A stretch of DNA of 9,125 bases, from assembly GCA_900548465.1 (NCBI GenBank), contig URKY01000067.1, forward strand, positions 1 to 9,125, written 5' to 3'. Each line of letters opens with the position of its first letter. Position 1 is the stretch's first letter. The DNA comes from an uncultured Eubacterium sp. (GTDB lineage: Bacteria; Bacillota; Clostridia; Lachnospirales; Lachnospiraceae). A program made the translations under genes and the position numbers. Below are positions 6,868-9,125 of this stretch, one piece after another. Under the pieces are notes generated by a model that made no database searches, had not been told where the DNA came from, and saw only the letters and a list, made by a program, of their open reading frames with translations.

Positions 6868-6969
6868 ATGAGAAAGAACGAAGAAGATATAGCAGGTGCA
6901 TGGAAAGCAGAAATACTAAGAGAAATGAAAAAAGCAGGGATTATGGTTGATGCAAGTAAATTGCTGTGA
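6868..6969 (+). CDS. Candidate 33-residue helical peptide (or gene remnant)
   Basis: ATG 6868 opens 33 codons ending at TGA 6967-6969, sitting between the coiled-coil protein and the second NACHT gene. The product contains EEDIAGAWKAEILREMKK (5-22) and ends AGIMVDASKLL. It has regular helical, charged composition and normal codon use, and reads like genuine protein rather than noise. There is no good ribosome binding site (AATAAG only), and a competing ATG at 6864 in another frame opens 24 codons. It may be a small gene or the C-terminal remnant of a longer one; there is a TGA in frame at 6856-6858. Family not recognised. Confidence 0.38.
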   Translation: MRKNEEDIAGAWKAEILREMKKAGIMVDASKLL

Positions 6970-7013
6970 GTGCCTTTTAGAAATGTAAATTTATAGTGAT
7001 GTGGAGCATTTAC

Positions 7014-7021
7014 AAAGGAAG
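7014..7021 (+). promoter_or_regulatory. Ribosome binding site that fixes the NACHT start
   Basis: AAAGGAAG at 7014-7021 lies 6 to 8 bases before ATG 7028. This site sits inside the coding sequence if the in-frame ATG at 7001 is used, and that ATG has no ribosome binding site of its own. The start is therefore set at 7028. Confidence 0.65.
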
Positions 7022-7027
7022 AAGAGT

Positions 7028-8857
7028 ATGAAAAATAATTTAGATATTAATAAAATTACTGCAGAAGTAATTACGGATTTAGCAAAATCTACAGCACAAA
7101 CTCTGTATAAGAAAACTTTAAATTATGTAACAGATATTCAGAAGAAAGAAGAAGTGGATTTTGGATATGCATATGAAAATTATTTGAAATATGCAAAAAC
7201 TATTCATGAGAAAATAAAAACACTTCTCTATAGACATGCTGCGAAGGACATATATTCTTTCTATGAATGTGTAGGACTGACCAGAAATGATGAGATAATA
7301 GATACTTCAGATGTAAATAATGTGCTTGAGATTGGAAATAAAATTATCATTTCAGGTACAGGCGGTATAGGAAAGAGTGTAATGATGAAACATTTTTTTC
7401 TGAATGTACTTCAGAATACGAATTATGTACCGATATTGATTGAACTTAGAGGATTAAATGAATATGATGAAAAAAGTGTAGATTTAATAGACTATATTTA
7501 TAGCACAATGGAAAAACTAAGATTTAAATTGGAGAGAAAGTACTTTGACTATAGTTTGGAAACAGGGTGCTATGTAATTTTATTAGATGGTTTTGATGAG
7601 GTGAAAAATGAAATTTCAAATCAGGTTACAAGTCAGATATTCAATTTAAGTGAAAAATATCCAGATAATCATTATATCCTTTCGTCACGGCCCTTGGATG
7701 AATTCGTGGGATGGAATCAGTTTGAGGAATTATATTCAAATCCGCTGTCTAAAGAACAGGCGTTATCTTTGATTAAAAAAATTGAATATGATCAAAATAT
7801 TAAAGAAAAATTTTATAAAGAATTGGATGAATATTTGTATGATAAATATGAAACATTTGCCTCTAATCCGTTGTTGCTAACGATTATGCTTTTGACTTTT
7901 GAAAGCAGAGTGTCAATTCCAGACAAATTAAATGATTTTTTTGAACAGGCATTTACGACACTTTTTCATACTCATGATGCAACCAAGGGAGGATACAAAA
8001 GAGATATTTGTTCGGGGCTGGGATATGAAGATTTCAAAACAGTTTTTGCATATTTCTGCTTTAAATCATTCTTTAATTCGGACTACAGATTTTCAGAGAA
8101 TAAGGTGTTAGAGTATATAGGTATTGCACGGCAAAAGAGAGTTGTAGAAGTAAATTTTGATTCTATGGATTTTTTGATAGATTTAACTAATTCAGTGTGC
8201 ATGTTGATTCATGATGGATTAGAATACAGGTTTTCACATAGATCCTTTCAGGAATATTTTGCGGCATTGTATACAGTGCAGTTAGATGACGAACAGCAAA
8301 AAAAATTTTTGAAACTATGGTTGCAAGATGATGACTACAGAACAACGAGCTTTTATCTGGATATGCTATATGAACTGGAAACATCGAGATTTGTAAAAAA
8401 CGTTATTATTCCGGGAATCAGAGAGTTGCAGGAATTATTTGAAAAAAATGGAAAAAGAGAAGAATGGCTTATTACTTATTTATATAATGATGTGTGCATA
8501 AGAGAAGAACCAAATGGTGAAAAAAAATGTATGTTATCGGTTAAAGACTCTTATTATCATGATATGATATGGAGAGCTTGTAATATTGGTGGTATGTATA
8601 AAAATGTGCAGGAAGAAAGAAAACAGCGAGCAATAGTTTCAAAAGATAAATTAGTTGAGATTATAGAAGAAGAGTTTGGTTTAAATAGATTAGTTAAGTT
8701 TGAGGAAATAATGCAAAAGGGATATGCAAAGGAAGTAGTGCAATATTTATATTGGGCGAGAGAACGTTATGAATTCGCTGTGAATTATATCGATTCTATT
8801 AGTGTGAAATATTTGACTGATGAAAAAGATTTTGCATCTATGTTAGAAGAATTATAG
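7028..8857 (+). CDS. Compact bacterial NACHT NTPase
   Basis: This 609-residue protein (numbered from ATG 7028) has a helical N-terminal region of about 100 residues, then the NACHT module: Walker A GTGGIGKS (110-117), Walker B VILLDGFDE (183-191), ILSSRP (217-222), FASNPLLLTIM (277-287) and FSHRSFQEYFAALY (402-415), the very conserved winged-helix element. About 190 residues follow, with no recognisable repeats, nuclease or membrane segment. They are probably a short sensor or regulatory domain. The general shape (short N-terminus, NACHT, short C-terminus) fits bacterial NACHT proteins known from antiphage work, some of which act alone. The exact clade cannot be set by eye. It is the last gene of the group, 189 bases after the coiled-coil gene, with a 33-codon ORF between. 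A8 runs occur at 8298-8305 and 8520-8527. NACHT identity is very secure; defence role is inferred from family. Confidence 0.92.
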   Translation: MKNNLDINKITAEVITDLAKSTAQTLYKKTLNYVTDIQKKEEVDFGYAYENYLKYAKTIHEKIKTLLYRHAAKDIYSFYECVGLTRNDEIIDTSDVNNVLEIGNKIIISGTGGIGKSVMMKHFFLNVLQNTNYVPILIELRGLNEYDEKSVDLIDYIYSTMEKLRFKLERKYFDYSLETGCYVILLDGFDEVKNEISNQVTSQIFNLSEKYPDNHYILSSRPLDEFVGWNQFEELYSNPLSKEQALSLIKKIEYDQNIKEKFYKELDEYLYDKYETFASNPLLLTIMLLTFESRVSIPDKLNDFFEQAFTTLFHTHDATKGGYKRDICSGLGYEDFKTVFAYFCFKSFFNSDYRFSENKVLEYIGIARQKRVVEVNFDSMDFLIDLTNSVCMLIHDGLEYRFSHRSFQEYFAALYTVQLDDEQQKKFLKLWLQDDDYRTTSFYLDMLYELETSRFVKNVIIPGIRELQELFEKNGKREEWLITYLYNDVCIREEPNGEKKCMLSVKDSYYHDMIWRACNIGGMYKNVQEERKQRAIVSKDKLVEIIEEEFGLNRLVKFEEIMQKGYAKEVVQYLYWARERYEFAVNYIDSISVKYLTDEKDFASMLEEL

Positions 8858-8914
8858 ATAATTAATCAATAGATATAGTAAATATGGTATAGACAATATC
8901 ACATAATTTAGAAT

Positions 8915-8935
8915 ATGCTAAATTTTAGTATTTTT
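8915..8935 (+). terminator. Weak AT-rich intrinsic terminator candidate
   Basis: ATGCTA (8915-8920) can pair with TAGTAT (8926-8931), using one G-U pair and a five-base loop, and is followed by TTTTT (8931-8935). The stem is short and nearly all A-T, so termination strength is doubtful. Its place 58 bases after the stop codon of the NACHT gene fits the end of a transcript. Confidence 0.35.
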
Positions 8936-8978
8936 ATGATTGATAGAACTTATGTAAAAAATAAATGAAGTAGTGTTG

Positions 8979-9009
8979 TTGTAACTACGTGGACAAGTTT
9001 ATGGATAAT
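8979..9009 (+). promoter_or_regulatory. Weak promoter candidate for the downstream gene
   Basis: GATAAT at 9004-9009 is a good -10 box, but the best -35 (TTGTAA, 8979-8984) is 19 bases away, which is longer than usual. The inverted repeat GTAGT/ACTAC overlaps the -35 area and could be an operator. It would transcribe the short ORF at 9051 and whatever follows the window. Confidence 0.25.
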
Positions 9010-9050
9010 CAGACACAAAAATAAAAAAGTAAACAAGGAGTAGTAGAGAA

Positions 9051-9104
9051 ATGTCATTATTTAAGAACAAAACTATAAATGAGCAAGTTCGTGATTTTGC
9101 ATAA
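9051..9104 (+). CDS. 17-residue ORF behind a strong ribosome binding site; leader peptide or broken gene
   Basis: AAGGAG (9035-9040) sits 10 bases before ATG 9051, the best ribosome binding site in the window. The ORF encodes MSLFKNKTINEQVRDFA and stops at TAA 9102-9104. The frame after the stop reads KKDTSIP to the window edge. A site this strong suggests real translation. The peptide could be a short leader ORF of a gene beyond the window, or the first codons of a gene interrupted by a nonsense or frameshift change. No family is claimed. Confidence 0.4.
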   Translation: MSLFKNKTINEQVRDFA

Positions 9105-9125
9105 AAGAAAGACACCTCGATTCCG

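Larger units (their letters stand above)
8858..9050. other. Intergenic region after the second NACHT gene
   Basis: No gene is seen. It holds a weak hairpin followed by a T-run (8915-8935), a small inverted repeat GTAGT/ACTAC (8970-8974 and 8984-8988) flanking TTGTTG-rich sequence, and a GATAAT hexamer at 9004-9009. The segment GTTTATGGATAATCA (8997-9011) nearly repeats the sequence at 20-36. Confidence 0.5.

Noticed and set aside
7001..7027. Start of the second NACHT gene at ATG 7001
   Set aside because: No ribosome binding site precedes it, whereas AAAGGAAG lies at the right distance before ATG 7028.

Overview
The window is AT-rich, uses many AGA/ATA/TTA codons, and has Shine-Dalgarno sites of the AAGGAG type. 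This suggests a low-GC Gram-positive bacterium, most likely a gut Clostridia/Lachnospiraceae-type genome. That assignment rests on composition and protein style, not on a marker gene. All credible genes lie on the + strand, and there is no tRNA, rRNA, CRISPR array, transposase or integrase. The content looks like an accessory (defence-island-like) segment.

Layout: (1) Positions 1-3018 hold a promoter-like sequence and a 966-residue STAND/NACHT-type NTPase with a long helical (TPR-like) sensor half. It begins almost directly at the NTPase, without an obvious N-terminal effector. (2) Positions 3019-3369 form a 350-base gap with only small, uncertain ORFs, including a possible 43-residue single-TM protein and a frame broken by an amber codon. 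(3) Positions 3370-6838 hold four genes in a row: an all-helical protein whose C-terminus resembles the RHNN-type domain of abortive-infection (AbiJ-like) proteins; a small two-TM protein that may be truncated; a UbiA-type polytopic membrane protein with a clear NDxxDxxxD motif; and a two-TM, coiled-coil protein with a beta-rich cytosolic domain. (4) Positions 6839-8857 hold a possible 33-residue ORF and then a second, compact NACHT NTPase of 609 residues. (5) Positions 8858-9125 hold a weak AT-rich terminator candidate and a 17-codon ORF behind a strong ribosome binding site.

Inference on how it works: two signal-transducing NTPases (possible sensors) flank three membrane proteins and one Abi-like protein. 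A reasonable hypothesis is an antiphage locus in which a NACHT protein senses infection and a membrane component, perhaps the UbiA-like protein with its small partner, acts as effector. The sequence shows gene order and domains. It does not show that the genes form one system, and the 350-base gap argues that the first NACHT gene may be independent.
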